Positions 16,902 through 25,205 of a stretch of DNA of 36,913 nt are shown here, piece after piece. The translations under genes and the position numbers were made by a program. Under the pieces are notes generated by a model. The model worked only from the letters and a program-made list of their open reading frames with translations, was not told the DNA's origin and searched no databases. Within the stretch, counting starts at the first letter, position 1. Each line of letters starts with the position of its first letter. Source of the stretch: Thermodesulfobacteriota bacterium (GTDB lineage: Bacteria; Desulfobacterota_D; UBA1144; Nemesobacterales; CSP1-2); the NCBI GenBank assembly GCA_036397855.1, contig DASWID010000143.1, positions 1 to 36,913 of the forward strand. The letters are read 5' to 3'.

Positions 16902-17456
16902 CTACGGAGGCGTTCCGCCTTTATTGTGTAACAGATACCAATAAAATGCCGAAATAACGAGGGCGTGAGTAATTTCTCCGTTGGATACCAATTTTATTAT
17001 TTCCCTGGTAGGCATCAAGAACGAAGCGATATCTTCGGTCCCATCAAGTTTCGGCTTCCCTATCTGTTCAACATTCCTTGCCAAATAGGTTAAGCATATG
17101 TTGTCCTGGATTGCGGGATTTGGATGAACATTACCAATCAAAGCCCAGTCATTTGAAATAAAACCAGTCTCCTCCAGTAATTCTCTTTTAGCTGCTTCAA
17201 GCGGGGACTCTCCTGGATCTACCATGCCCCCTGGTATTTCAAAGGTTACAGACCTGATACCATGACGATATTGCTTAATTAGAAGAATCTCGTCATCAGC
17301 ACTAATTGCAACCACATTAACCCATGTTGGCGCTTCGATTATATAAAAATCGTGCTCCTTACCAGTGACAGGCGATTTACCTATATCCATTCTCGTTGAA
17401 AATACCCGATAAGAGTTCAACCTCTTAGATTTGACAATATCCCAGTCCTTAATCAT
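16902..17456 (-). CDS. NUDIX hydrolase, ADP-ribose pyrophosphatase-like
   Basis: 184 codons from ATG at 17456, chosen because AAGGAG precedes it by eight bases; a further ATG at 17495 has none. The NUDIX box GX5EX7REUXEEXGU is complete: Gly77, Glu83, Arg91, Glu92, Glu95, Glu96, Gly98. HDFYIIEAPTWVNVVAIS upstream and GNVHPNPAIQDN downstream resemble ADP-ribose or nucleoside-sugar diphosphatases, which cleave the pyrophosphate and protect against free ADP-ribose. Next to, and on the same strand as, the crotonase gene (gap 78 bases). Confidence 0.88.
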   Translation of the reverse strand: MIKDWDIVKSKRLNSYRVFSTRMDIGKSPVTGKEHDFYIIEAPTWVNVVAISADDEILLIKQYRHGIRSVTFEIPGGMVDPGESPLEAAKRELLEETGFISNDWALIGNVHPNPAIQDNICLTYLARNVEQIGKPKLDGTEDIASFLMPTREIIKLVSNGEITHALVISAFYWYLLHNKGGTPP

Positions 17457-17534
17457 CGAATTGGCTCCTTGCTTTCTCCATGATTTCGGCAACATACAAA
17501 TTAAATGTGATAATCAAAGAAATAGTATTGAATC

Positions 17535-18287
17535 CTAGTCTTTGATGACAATCTTTCGAAGACTAGTACGAACACTTTCAGAATACCAAATATCTACAAA
17601 TTCAAGGATAGAGTCTTTCTCACTATCTTTTATGTAATCGGCAACCCGATTTCTCAGCAGAGATTTAATTCCTTTAAATCCGAGAGTGTCTTTATTTATG
17701 TGATCTTCGGCAATACTGCGAGCGGAACTCAGAAGTTCGTCCCTTGACACCGCATTATCGATTAATCCCAATCGAAGTGCTTCGTCAGCAGAATACATTC
17801 GCCCGGAATAAAGAATAGTCGAAGCATTCTTTGATCCAACCAAGAATCTGAGCATCTCGACGGCTGAAGAAAAAAGGGTTGATCCAAATGTTATTTCGTT
17901 TAAAGAAATCTTTGCCTTTTCAGCTACCATCAATCTGTAATCACACGCCAGAGCTAGGATACAGCCACCCGCGATGGTGTGCCCATTCAATGCCGCTAAG
18001 ACTGGCTTCGGGAATAGGAAAACATTTCTTAGCATGTCTGAAAAATTGAACATAAATTCGGTAAAATCTTCCTTTTTATAATTATATAACTCAGGAACAT
18101 CAAACCCGAAAGAAAAGAAACTGCCCTCACCCGTCAGAATTAAAGCCTTAGCACTGTCATCCCGTCGAATTTCGTCAAAACATTGTGCAAGTTCGTTAAG
18201 CACCCGCCCGTTTATCGCATTCACTTTTGGTCTGTTTAAAAAAATTTTCGCCACTCCCTCCCTAATATCAACGTTGACAAAGTTCAT
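17535..18287 (-). CDS. Enoyl-CoA hydratase/isomerase family protein
   Basis: 250 residues, crotonase fold. The CoA-binding/oxyanion motifs are FSFGFD (58-63) and GHTIAGGCILALACDYR (102-118). Glu131 (LNEITFG) occupies the first catalytic position. After it, the usual GxxPxxG loop carrying the second Glu reads GSTLFSSAVEMLRF, so classical hydration is doubtful and isomerase or another crotonase reaction is possible. ATG at 18287 is the natural family start (MNFVNVDIREGVAKIFLNRPK). Acts in fatty or aromatic acyl-CoA turnover; no pathway partner adjoins. Confidence 0.85.
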   Translation of the reverse strand: MNFVNVDIREGVAKIFLNRPKVNAINGRVLNELAQCFDEIRRDDSAKALILTGEGSFFSFGFDVPELYNYKKEDFTEFMFNFSDMLRNVFLFPKPVLAALNGHTIAGGCILALACDYRLMVAEKAKISLNEITFGSTLFSSAVEMLRFLVGSKNASTILYSGRMYSADEALRLGLIDNAVSRDELLSSARSIAEDHINKDTLGFKGIKSLLRNRVADYIKDSEKDSILEFVDIWYSESVRTSLRKIVIKD

Positions 18288-18707
18288 GATTGTGATCCTG
18301 CCATAAGAATCGTATCTCCCAAATACTTCAGTTCCTACACTACGACTAAATCCTCAGAAATTTGCTTAATATATAAAAAGATTCGATCCATCATTCAAAA
18401 CAAATCCTATTAATCCTACCCCATAACAATTCATCGGCTAAGCTCAATTTCATGCGAAATTTTGATGGCCCTTTGATGATTTCGTTACATAACATTTTGT
18501 CACAAATCAATTAGCGTATCAACAAAATAACTCATAAGCAGTATTAACAACTAACCAATTCCTCCAATTATTACCCAAAAAAAATAAAACCTAAATATTA
18601 ATATTGAAAATAAATTAATGCTTAACAAAACCAAATATACAGTTAGAATAAGTGCTTAATCGAAGCATGGTATTGATAATCAAGCAACAAACCAAGGAGG
18701 GTTAGCG
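18288..18707. other. AT-rich region between divergent crotonase and cytochrome genes
   Basis: 420 bases, very A/T-rich, that must hold promoters for both flanking genes. No RNA, frame or clear operator recognised. Confidence 0.5.
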
Positions 18708-19172
18708 ATGTCCAAAAACGCATTCGCATTGTTTGCCTTGCTGACAACCACCGTCTTACTGCTACCACTCATCAGTATCTCCGCAAAAGGTAGTGATGAT
18801 GAGGCAAGACTCTATAACAAATCTCAGGATTCAAGTAAAGCAGTACTCGCAAAAGCCGAACCCGAAGGCGATCCCGCAAAGGGAATGGAGATTTTCCAGG
18901 CCAATTGCGCGGCCTGCCATGGGCCTGAAGGCAAAGGTGATGGAGCTGCGGCAGCAGCGTTAAATCCCAAACCTAGGAACCTGAACGATGCAGAATACGT
19001 TTCAGCACTCAGCAATGAGCATTTACTTAAAGTAATAACAGAGGGTGGAGCATCGGTTGGAAAGTCTCCTATGATGGCAGCCTGGGGCGGTATACTGTCA
19101 GAAAATGATATCTTGAATGTAATTGCTTATATTAGAAAGGACATTTGCAAGTGTGAATATAAAGCGAAATGA
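18708..19172 (+). CDS. Periplasmic mono-heme c-type cytochrome
   Basis: 154 residues from ATG at 18708, after AAGGAGG. A Sec signal peptide (residues 1-26) precedes a flexible charged linker and a class I cytochrome c domain: heme site CAACH (67-71) and axial Met in SPMMAAW (120-126). KAEPEGDPAKGMEIFQANCAACHGPEGKGDG is typical of small soluble electron carriers with a cytochrome cbb3/CccA-like domain. The tail ends ICKCEYKAK with two extra Cys. It shuttles electrons in the periplasm; partner unknown because the gene is alone. Confidence 0.92.
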   Translation: MSKNAFALFALLTTTVLLLPLISISAKGSDDEARLYNKSQDSSKAVLAKAEPEGDPAKGMEIFQANCAACHGPEGKGDGAAAAALNPKPRNLNDAEYVSALSNEHLLKVITEGGASVGKSPMMAAWGGILSENDILNVIAYIRKDICKCEYKAK

Positions 19173-19504
19173 CCGACACGTTGAAATATCTCACAATAAA
19201 TTCAGGGGATATTTTCCATATAACATTATTATTTTTCGCTAGTTGCAGCCGTGCACAATTTTCAGCTAAGTAAGATACCTATGCTCCACCCGAACCTTTT
19301 GAAGGAGATGTTTTTTCTACTAGCGAATATCCATTGGGGAGATGTGAAACAAAATATCGCAAAACATTGTTTCCTTTCCGGATATCTATTCTAAACCTTA
19401 GAACTGGCAACAGGGATTTACATCTTAACGTTCGGTGAAATCAGTTTAAGATAAGATTATTATTCTTTTTGTTTTTCAACTTAAGAAAACGATCAATTGA
19501 TTTT
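19173..19504. other. Intergenic region without recognised features
   Basis: About 330 bases between the cytochrome stop and the tRNA-Ser promoter. No frame of note, no strong hairpin. Confidence 0.4.
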
Positions 19505-19533
19505 TTGAACATTTAAATTCGTAATGTTAAAAT
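19505..19533 (+). promoter_or_regulatory. Likely sigma-70 promoter for tRNA-Ser
   Basis: TTGAAC, 17-base spacer, TAAAAT, ending 22 bases before the tRNA 5' end. The transcript may continue through the SRP RNA into dnaX. Confidence 0.5.
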
Positions 19534-19555
19534 TTCGAAAAAAGTATTATTTGCT

Positions 19556-19648
19556 GGAGAGGTGACCGAGCGGCCGAAGGTGCACGCCTGGAAAGTGTGT
19601 AGAGGGTTAATAGCTCTCTCGTGGGTTCAAATCCCACCCTCTCCGCCA
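19556..19648 (+). tRNA. tRNA-Ser (anticodon GGA), CCA encoded
   Basis: Acceptor GGAGAGG (19556-19562) pairs with CCTCTCC (19638-19644); discriminator G at 19645, encoded CCA at 19646-19648. Anticodon stem CACGC/GTGTG encloses CTGGAAA, giving anticodon GGA for UCC/UCU. The long variable arm (GGGTTAATAGCTCTC region) and GGTTCAAATCC in the T arm fit tRNA-Ser. Confidence 0.96.
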
Positions 19649-19666
19649 TGAATAAAAAATAGAGTT

Positions 19667-19772
19667 CCAGTTAGCTAGGCCCGTACGGCAGGAGCTTGTG
19701 AAACCCGCCAGGCCTGGAAGGGAGCAACGGTAGCAAATTCTCCTGAGCGTTGCGGTTAACCTGGCTAGCTGG
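19667..19772 (+). ncRNA. ffs: Small SRP RNA (4.5S RNA)
   Basis: Terminal stem CCAGTTAGCTAGG (19667-19679) pairs with CCTGGCTAGCTGG (19760-19772). The apical part carries the Ffh-binding core: AGGCCTGGAAGGGAGCAACGG has the GGAA tetraloop and the asymmetric/symmetric loop bases (AGCA, ACGG) conserved in bacterial SRP RNA. It directs membrane-protein targeting with Ffh and FtsY. Sits 18 bases after tRNA-Ser and 12 before dnaX, an order seen in other bacteria. Confidence 0.94.
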
Positions 19773-19784
19773 TTTTGAAAAATC

Positions 19785-21446
19785 ATGTCATACCTTGTAC
19801 TTGCAAGAAAATGGCGACCAAAAGTCTTTGATGATGTAATTGGGCAGGAATATATAATCCAAACCCTGAAAAACGCCATATCAAGCGGAAAGACGGCTCA
19901 TGCGTTTATATTTTCGGGACCCAGGGGTGTAGGAAAAACCTCCACTGCAAGGATAGTTGCAAAAGCTATTAACTGCAAAGATGGGCCTACGCATCTTCCA
20001 TGTTCAGAGTGTACGAACTGTCAGGAAATATCTGAGGGGAATTCTCTCGATGTTATTGAAATTGACGCAGCTTCTCACACAGGGGTAAAAGACATAAGAG
20101 AAATCATTGAGAACGTCAAATATCTACCTTCATCGGGAAAAACAAAGATATACATAATCGATGAAGCTCATATGCTCTCTCAATCCGCCTTTAATGCTTT
20201 ACTTAAGACATTGGAAGAGCCTCCTCCCCACGTGCTTTTTATCCTAGCTACCACCGAGGTTCAAAAGATCCCTGTTACCATACTCTCACGCTGTCAAAGA
20301 TACGATTTTAAAAAAGTCTCAACGGATAAGATAAAGGACAGGATCATGCTGGTAACTTCTACTGAGAACATAAACATCACAGAAGAAACAATCTATTTGA
20401 TAGCCCAAGAATCGGATGGAAGCCTGCGTGATGCGCTAAGCCTTTTAGACCAGCTTGTTGCAACTTTCGGTACAGATATAAATCATGAAGAAGCAACTAG
20501 AATTTTAGGTTTACTGGACAGGCAGCTTTTAAGAAGGGCGGTTTCTTCAATTTTCAACAAAGATACAAAGATGTGCCTCGAAACACTAAATGAAGCAAGC
20601 CTTAAGGGTGTAAGTCCAAAGCGATTTGCAGAAGATTTGCTAAAAATGTTGAGGAACGCACTCATAATCAGAACATGTGGCGGGGGAATAATATCTAATA
20701 TATCAACAGAAGAGATAAGGGAAATTGAGCTATTATCGAATGATCACAGTATTGAAAACCTTGAGTTGCTATTTAATCTCATGCTGAAAGGAGCTGAAGA
20801 AGTACAACAATCGTTCTATCCTCAAATGGCACTTGAAGTTACTTTAGTTAAACTAACTATTATGGATACTTCAATTGCCATAGAGGATATTTTAAAAACC
20901 ATTGAAAAGCTTAGCGATAAGCTTGGAAATGCTAATCCCTCATCATATGATAAAGAAGTTTCTCATACTCGGGCTGTGAAACAAATGGCGAAAACACAAA
21001 GAGATAAGTCGCCTGACGTCGAATCAAAGAACGACACAAAGAGATCAGAAGATATCAAAGACGACAACACAGTAAATGTAGAAGGTCTAGATTTTCTGGG
21101 GTTTCTGAAAGAAAAAAAACCTGTTATAGCAATGCAACTAGAACACGCTGAATCTATGAAAATCGGTGATTCGATCATAAAGATAGAGTTTCCATCTCAG
21201 TCAACCCATTACGATTACATTGCTCGTAAAGAGACCCAAGACACAATTCGGAAATTATCAAAAGAATTTTTTGGGAGAGATTATAAGATAGTGGCTCTAG
21301 CGAGTTCATCCAATGCCGAAAATACGAGTTTGAGTGATAAAAATTCTAAAATCAGATCACAAATACAAAACACGCAAGCGGTTCAAGATGCGATGGAAAT
21401 CTTAAGAGGGAGAATAGTTAATATAAAAATCAGAGAAAAGGAGTAA
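19785..21446 (+). CDS. dnaX: DNA polymerase III subunit gamma/tau
   Basis: 553 residues. AAA+ clamp-loader ATPase: MSYLVLARKWRPKVFDDVIGQ start, Walker A GPRGVGKTS (45-53), zinc module with C64, C73, C76, C79, Walker B IIDEAH (124-129), sensor-1 region LATTE (154-158) and the SRC arginine finger (168-170). Domain III ends near 370, followed by a low-complexity charged linker (about 395-425) and a short tau-like C-terminal domain. It loads the beta clamp. An A8 run at 21112-21119 (codons 443-445) could give a shorter gamma-like form; see findings. Followed by ybaB and recR with tight spacing. Confidence 0.95.
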   Translation: MSYLVLARKWRPKVFDDVIGQEYIIQTLKNAISSGKTAHAFIFSGPRGVGKTSTARIVAKAINCKDGPTHLPCSECTNCQEISEGNSLDVIEIDAASHTGVKDIREIIENVKYLPSSGKTKIYIIDEAHMLSQSAFNALLKTLEEPPPHVLFILATTEVQKIPVTILSRCQRYDFKKVSTDKIKDRIMLVTSTENINITEETIYLIAQESDGSLRDALSLLDQLVATFGTDINHEEATRILGLLDRQLLRRAVSSIFNKDTKMCLETLNEASLKGVSPKRFAEDLLKMLRNALIIRTCGGGIISNISTEEIREIELLSNDHSIENLELLFNLMLKGAEEVQQSFYPQMALEVTLVKLTIMDTSIAIEDILKTIEKLSDKLGNANPSSYDKEVSHTRAVKQMAKTQRDKSPDVESKNDTKRSEDIKDDNTVNVEGLDFLGFLKEKKPVIAMQLEHAESMKIGDSIIKIEFPSQSTHYDYIARKETQDTIRKLSKEFFGRDYKIVALASSSNAENTSLSDKNSKIRSQIQNTQAVQDAMEILRGRIVNIKIREKE

Positions 21447-21451
21447 GTTAT

Positions 21452-21775
21452 ATGAAATTCGGTGGGAACATCAAGAATATGCTAAAGCAAGCCGAGAAGG
21501 TAAAAGAGCAGATGGAAAAGTTACAGGCTGAAGCTGGAGAAAGGGTTGTTGAGGCATCGGCAGGTGGGGGAATGGTAACTGCTGTCGCCAAAGCCAATGG
21601 CGAGGTACTCTCAATAAAGATCGAACCAACAATCTTACAGGAAGGTGATATCGAGATGCTCCAAGATTTAATAACTGCGGCTGTAAATGAGGCTCTAAAT
21701 AGAGGAAGGGAGATCATGAAAGAGGAACTAGCCAAGGCAGCGACAGGTTTTGGTCTGCCCCCTGGTCTTATTTGA
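21452..21775 (+). CDS. ybaB: Nucleoid-associated protein YbaB/EbfC family
   Basis: 107 residues. Typical start MKFGGNIKNMLKQAEKVKEQMEKLQ, then the glycine-rich beta hairpin ASAGGGMVTAVAKANGEVLSIKIEP and the helical tail. A small DNA-binding dimer. It starts 5 bases after the dnaX stop and its stop overlaps the recR start region, so the three genes are translationally linked. Confidence 0.95.
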   Translation: MKFGGNIKNMLKQAEKVKEQMEKLQAEAGERVVEASAGGGMVTAVAKANGEVLSIKIEPTILQEGDIEMLQDLITAAVNEALNRGREIMKEELAKAATGFGLPPGLI

Positions 21776-21777
21776 AA

Positions 21778-22380
21778 ATGCATTACGGTTTGCCAGATCC
21801 AATCTCCAGGCTTATTGAATCCCTATCTAAACTTCCAGGAATCGGTGAAAAGAACGCTACGAGGTTAGCCTTTCATCTGCTGAGGTCTCCCCAGGAATTT
21901 GCTGAAGGCATAGCAAAAGCCATCGTGGATGCTAAAAGGCAGGTTTCTACCTGCCCGATTTGCTTCAGTTTTATGGCTGGTGATAATTGCTCAATTTGCA
22001 CAGATCACGAAAGAGATAAATCTGTGATCTGCGTTGTCGAAGAACCTTTTGACCTTCTCGCAATCGAACGAAGCAGGGAGCACAGGGGCAAGTACCATGT
22101 GTTAAATGGCGTTATATCTCCAATAGAGGGTGTGGGACCCGACGATTTAAAGATCAAAGAACTCATTAATAGACTGAAGACAGAACCAATTACTGAAGTA
22201 ATAATAGCCACAAACCCGAGTGTCGAAGGAGAGGCCACGGCCCTATACCTTGCAAAAATAATAAAGCCTCTTGGAATTGAAGTAACTAGAATTGCCCATG
22301 GAATCCCAGTTGGCGGTGATATAGAATATGTTGACGAGATCACCCTGGGAAGGGCCCTGAAGGATAGAAAGAAAATTTAA
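21778..22380 (+). CDS. recR: Recombination mediator protein RecR
   Basis: 200 residues from ATG at 21778 (a TTG at 21772 overlapping the ybaB stop would add two). HhH motif KLPGIGEKNATRLAFHLL (18-35), zinc finger C59-x2-C62 and C71-x2-C74, Toprim domain ICVVEEPFDLLAIERS (84-99) and the C-terminal GIPVGGDIEYVDEITLGRAL. It acts with RecF/RecO to load RecA at gapped DNA. Canonical dnaX-ybaB-recR order. Confidence 0.96.
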   Translation: MHYGLPDPISRLIESLSKLPGIGEKNATRLAFHLLRSPQEFAEGIAKAIVDAKRQVSTCPICFSFMAGDNCSICTDHERDKSVICVVEEPFDLLAIERSREHRGKYHVLNGVISPIEGVGPDDLKIKELINRLKTEPITEVIIATNPSVEGEATALYLAKIIKPLGIEVTRIAHGIPVGGDIEYVDEITLGRALKDRKKI

Positions 22381-22431
22381 GTTCACAATAAAGCCTGAAA
22401 TTTAAATTGAGACTATGAGGTGCCAAACATC

Positions 22432-22878
22432 ATGAGAATAGGCAGGGCGTTTAATGAGTTGAAAATCGGGGAGAAATTTTCAGAGAGTATTACTATCACG
22501 GAGGCCCATATCGTCAAAGCTGCAGGCCTATTTAGGGACTTTAATTCACTTCACACAAACGAACCAGGCATGAGAAAATCAAGATTCGGAAAACGAATTC
22601 TCCATGGAGCGCTCACGTTCAGCTTCATGGTCGGGGTTTATAGCAACATATTTCACGATACCGATATATCAACGGTCGAAGCCTCTATAAAGTTCACTTC
22701 ACCCATCTACATTAACGATACAATTCACATGGAATGGGAAGTGAAGAGGCTCGAAGAAAAACCGAAGATCGATGGTGGACTTGTCGATCTATCAGGGGAG
22801 GTGAAAAATCAAGACGGCATTATAGCCGCCACAACCGAGGCGAGAATTCTTGTCTCAAATAAAACAATATTTGAGTAA
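22432..22878 (+). CDS. MaoC-like (R)-specific enoyl-CoA hydratase
   Basis: 148 residues from ATG at 22432, placed nine bases after GAGGTG; a GTG at 22420 would overlap that ribosome site. Hot-dog fold hydratase 2 motif with Asp36 and His41 in FRDFNSLHTNE, followed by GKRILHGALTFSFMVG. It would hydrate trans-2-enoyl-CoA to the (R)-3-hydroxyacyl-CoA, in fatty-acid or polyhydroxyalkanoate metabolism. Separated from recR by 51 bases on the same strand; probable read-through member of that unit. Confidence 0.85.
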   Translation: MRIGRAFNELKIGEKFSESITITEAHIVKAAGLFRDFNSLHTNEPGMRKSRFGKRILHGALTFSFMVGVYSNIFHDTDISTVEASIKFTSPIYINDTIHMEWEVKRLEEKPKIDGGLVDLSGEVKNQDGIIAATTEARILVSNKTIFE

Positions 22879-22891
22879 GAATAAGACTTTT

Positions 22892-23719
22892 TTAATCTAT
22901 TTCAGGCAATTTCGCAATTATACCTTCTGAGTTTCTTTGCCTATTGTAATCAAACGAAGCTTCCAGTATCAGCCAGACGGCCAGTGCCAGTATGATAGCC
23001 GATAGCACCAATAACAAGGGATTATAAGCAAATTCCTTAAAGTTCAGAATCATAGATCCAGTAGTCATGAGGATCAGGAGCACCATAGGAATTAACGTAT
23101 AAATAACAGGGCTTCCTGTTTTCCAAAGGAAGATTGTTGCAGCAAGAAGGGTCAGACCCCGACGAGCTGGTTGGTAGCCCCAAAGAGGGGCCAGAGAAAA
23201 AATCCGCCAGAACCGGGCCCTTGACCAGGGGCTTCTGCAAGTATTGCCAATAAAAGACCCGGTACTACCGCCAAAGCCGCACCCACATATCTGCTTTCTA
23301 AGATTCTTACGTTATAAGCAGATCCTAGTTCGCTTATTATCAACCTCTGTATTCTAGCTGCGGTATCAAGTGAGGTAGCGGCAAAGCTAATGATTAGCAC
23401 GCTTATCAAGGTGCTGCCTATCAGGTCAGGAATCTTCAACGCCTGTAAGAAACTCTAAGCTCCAATAACGAAGTTACTAAGACCACCGCTGCTTGCAGCT
23501 TGCCAGGAATCGTAGTGCTCCAGCTATAGAGGCGAAGTGGTGACCAAAGAGCACGTGTTTATTTGTCGGCACAAAGCCCAAGTCGTCTTTGAGCTCATGA
23601 GATGGGGTTAATTCATCATCTGAAACTTGAAACACCCTTCTTGAGATATATCTCGAATAGAAGCGATATCCAAAAAAATATAGTATCAGCACCACTACAG
23701 CAACTACTGCCGAGTTCAT
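22892..23719 (-). pseudogene. cstA: Carbon-starvation / peptide transporter CstA, internally deleted and frameshifted
   Basis: Three fragments in three frames on the minus strand. 23719-23477 is the CstA N-terminus (first helix, then RFYSRYISRRVFQVSDDELTPSH and KHVLFGHHFASIAGA), which then leaves the family right after IAGA. 23439-23152 is a C-terminal piece (AATSLDTAARIQRLIISELG, LFGATNQL). From about 23155 to 22892 a third frame continues LTLLAATIFLWKTGSPVIYT to the end. Intact CstA proteins exceed 500 residues; here most of the central membrane core is missing. Located 31 bases after the response-regulator stop with its own ribosome site (GGAG), clearly once the third gene of that operon. 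Confidence 0.88.
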
Positions 23720-23749
23720 GTGTGTTCTCCGGTCCGATTATTTGTTTAT

Positions 23750-25129
23750 TTATTCGAGGAGTCGCATTTTTTTCATTCTATACCTGAGGACTTCTCTGGT
23801 GACTCCTAGCTTTTCGGCGGTCCTCGTCTGATTCCAATCATTCATTGTCAACGCTTCCAGTATAACCTTTTCCTCTATCTTTGAAAGTGACATATCATTT
23901 AAAGACATCTCAACTACTATTTTTTCCTCCGCTTCGTCAAATTTCACATCGCTCTCAATTTGCCCCTCAAGCTTTATATAATTTGGATTCAGGACAACAC
24001 CATCACTGAGAAGAACCGCTCTCTCTATCGTACTTCTAAGCTCCCTAACATTACCTGGCCATGCGTAGTTTAAGAATTCCCCTCTTACCCCTTCAGGCAC
24101 TACCTTAATATTTTTATGAAGTTCATTATTAAAATATTCTACAAAATAGTCCGCGAGCATTGGGATATCGTCTCTCCTCGATCTTAATGGTGGCATCTCA
24201 AAACTTATAACATTTAGACGGTGATACAAATCTTCCCTGAAAAGCTTTTTGCTCACAAGTTCTTTTAGAGAACGGTTAGTGGCAGCAATTATCCTCACAT
24301 CTACACTAATATCCCTCGTACCTCCGATTCTCCTGAATGTTCGTTCCTCAATTACCTTTACAAGCTTTGCCTGAGTTGACAAGCTCATATCTGCGATTTC
24401 ATCGAGGAAAATCGTTCCCCCATCAGTGAGCTCAAAAATGCCCTTTTTCATTTTCTTCGCATCGGTAAATGCTCCAGCTTCGTGTCCGAAAAGTTCTGTT
24501 TCGAGGAGTGTATCTGGTATGGCTGCACAATTTAATTCCAATATAGGTTTTTGTGCTCTCACTCCATTAAAATGTAGTACCCTCGCGGCAAGACCCTTTC
24601 CCGTTCCACTTTCTCCCGTAATAAGAATCATTCGAGGGTCCGTATTGACTAATTTTAATAACAACTGGGTAATCTCTTTAATCGCGTCGCTCTCGCCCAC
24701 AAAGGAATTCAATTCATACTTCAACTGCTCCCTCATAGTCACAGCGCTCAGATTGCTTTTTAGTACGTGAGCACTTAGAGCATTACGAACCATTATTCTT
24801 AGCTTATCAACTGAAAAGGGCTTTTCTATAAAATCATATGCGCCCTTTTTAATGGCCGCCACCGCAACTTCAATATTGCCATGCGCTGTCATCATTATAG
24901 TGTTAGGTACTGGCTCAAGACCGGTAAGATAGCCAAGAACCTCAAGACCATCCACATCGGGAAGTCTTAGGTCTAGCAGAACCACATCCGGATTTTCTCT
25001 TATCGCAATCCCAATCCCATCTTTTCCAGTATAGGCAGTAACAACTTCGTGCCCTTCTTGAGACAGAGCCTTTTCTAGCTGTTTGCACAATAGCCTTTCG
25101 TCATCGATTATTAAAACAAGATCGGACAA
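23750..25129 (-). CDS. Sigma-54-dependent response regulator, NtrC family
   Basis: 459 residues. Receiver domain (1-120) with phospho-acceptor Asp53, acidic pair D9/D10, Thr81 and Lys103. AAA+ domain (about 142-375): Walker A GESGTGKG (172-179), L1 loop GAFTDA (219-224) instead of the commoner GAFTGA, Walker B FLDEIAD (241-247), and NVRELRSTIERA. C-terminal Fis-type HTH DWNQTRTAEKLGVTREVLRYRMKKM (431-455). It should activate a sigma-54 promoter when phosphorylated by the kinase encoded just upstream (77-base gap). A candidate target promoter and operators are at 26632-26760. Confidence 0.94.
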   Translation of the reverse strand: MSDLVLIIDDERLLCKQLEKALSQEGHEVVTAYTGKDGIGIAIRENPDVVLLDLRLPDVDGLEVLGYLTGLEPVPNTIMMTAHGNIEVAVAAIKKGAYDFIEKPFSVDKLRIMVRNALSAHVLKSNLSAVTMREQLKYELNSFVGESDAIKEITQLLLKLVNTDPRMILITGESGTGKGLAARVLHFNGVRAQKPILELNCAAIPDTLLETELFGHEAGAFTDAKKMKKGIFELTDGGTIFLDEIADMSLSTQAKLVKVIEERTFRRIGGTRDISVDVRIIAATNRSLKELVSKKLFREDLYHRLNVISFEMPPLRSRRDDIPMLADYFVEYFNNELHKNIKVVPEGVRGEFLNYAWPGNVRELRSTIERAVLLSDGVVLNPNYIKLEGQIESDVKFDEAEEKIVVEMSLNDMSLSKIEEKVILEALTMNDWNQTRTAEKLGVTREVLRYRMKKMRLLE

Positions 25130-25205
25130 TATTCGCTCCTAAGGTGCGTAAATCAATATCATTTATCTTCAAATCAGAGTTGCGAGTGTCTTAATCAATC
25201 AAGAT

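Noticed and set aside
19607-19879. 90-codon minus frame over tRNA-Ser, SRP RNA and the dnaX start
   Set aside because: Ends in GWDLNPRESY, the well-known artefact of translating tRNA genes; overlaps two RNA genes.
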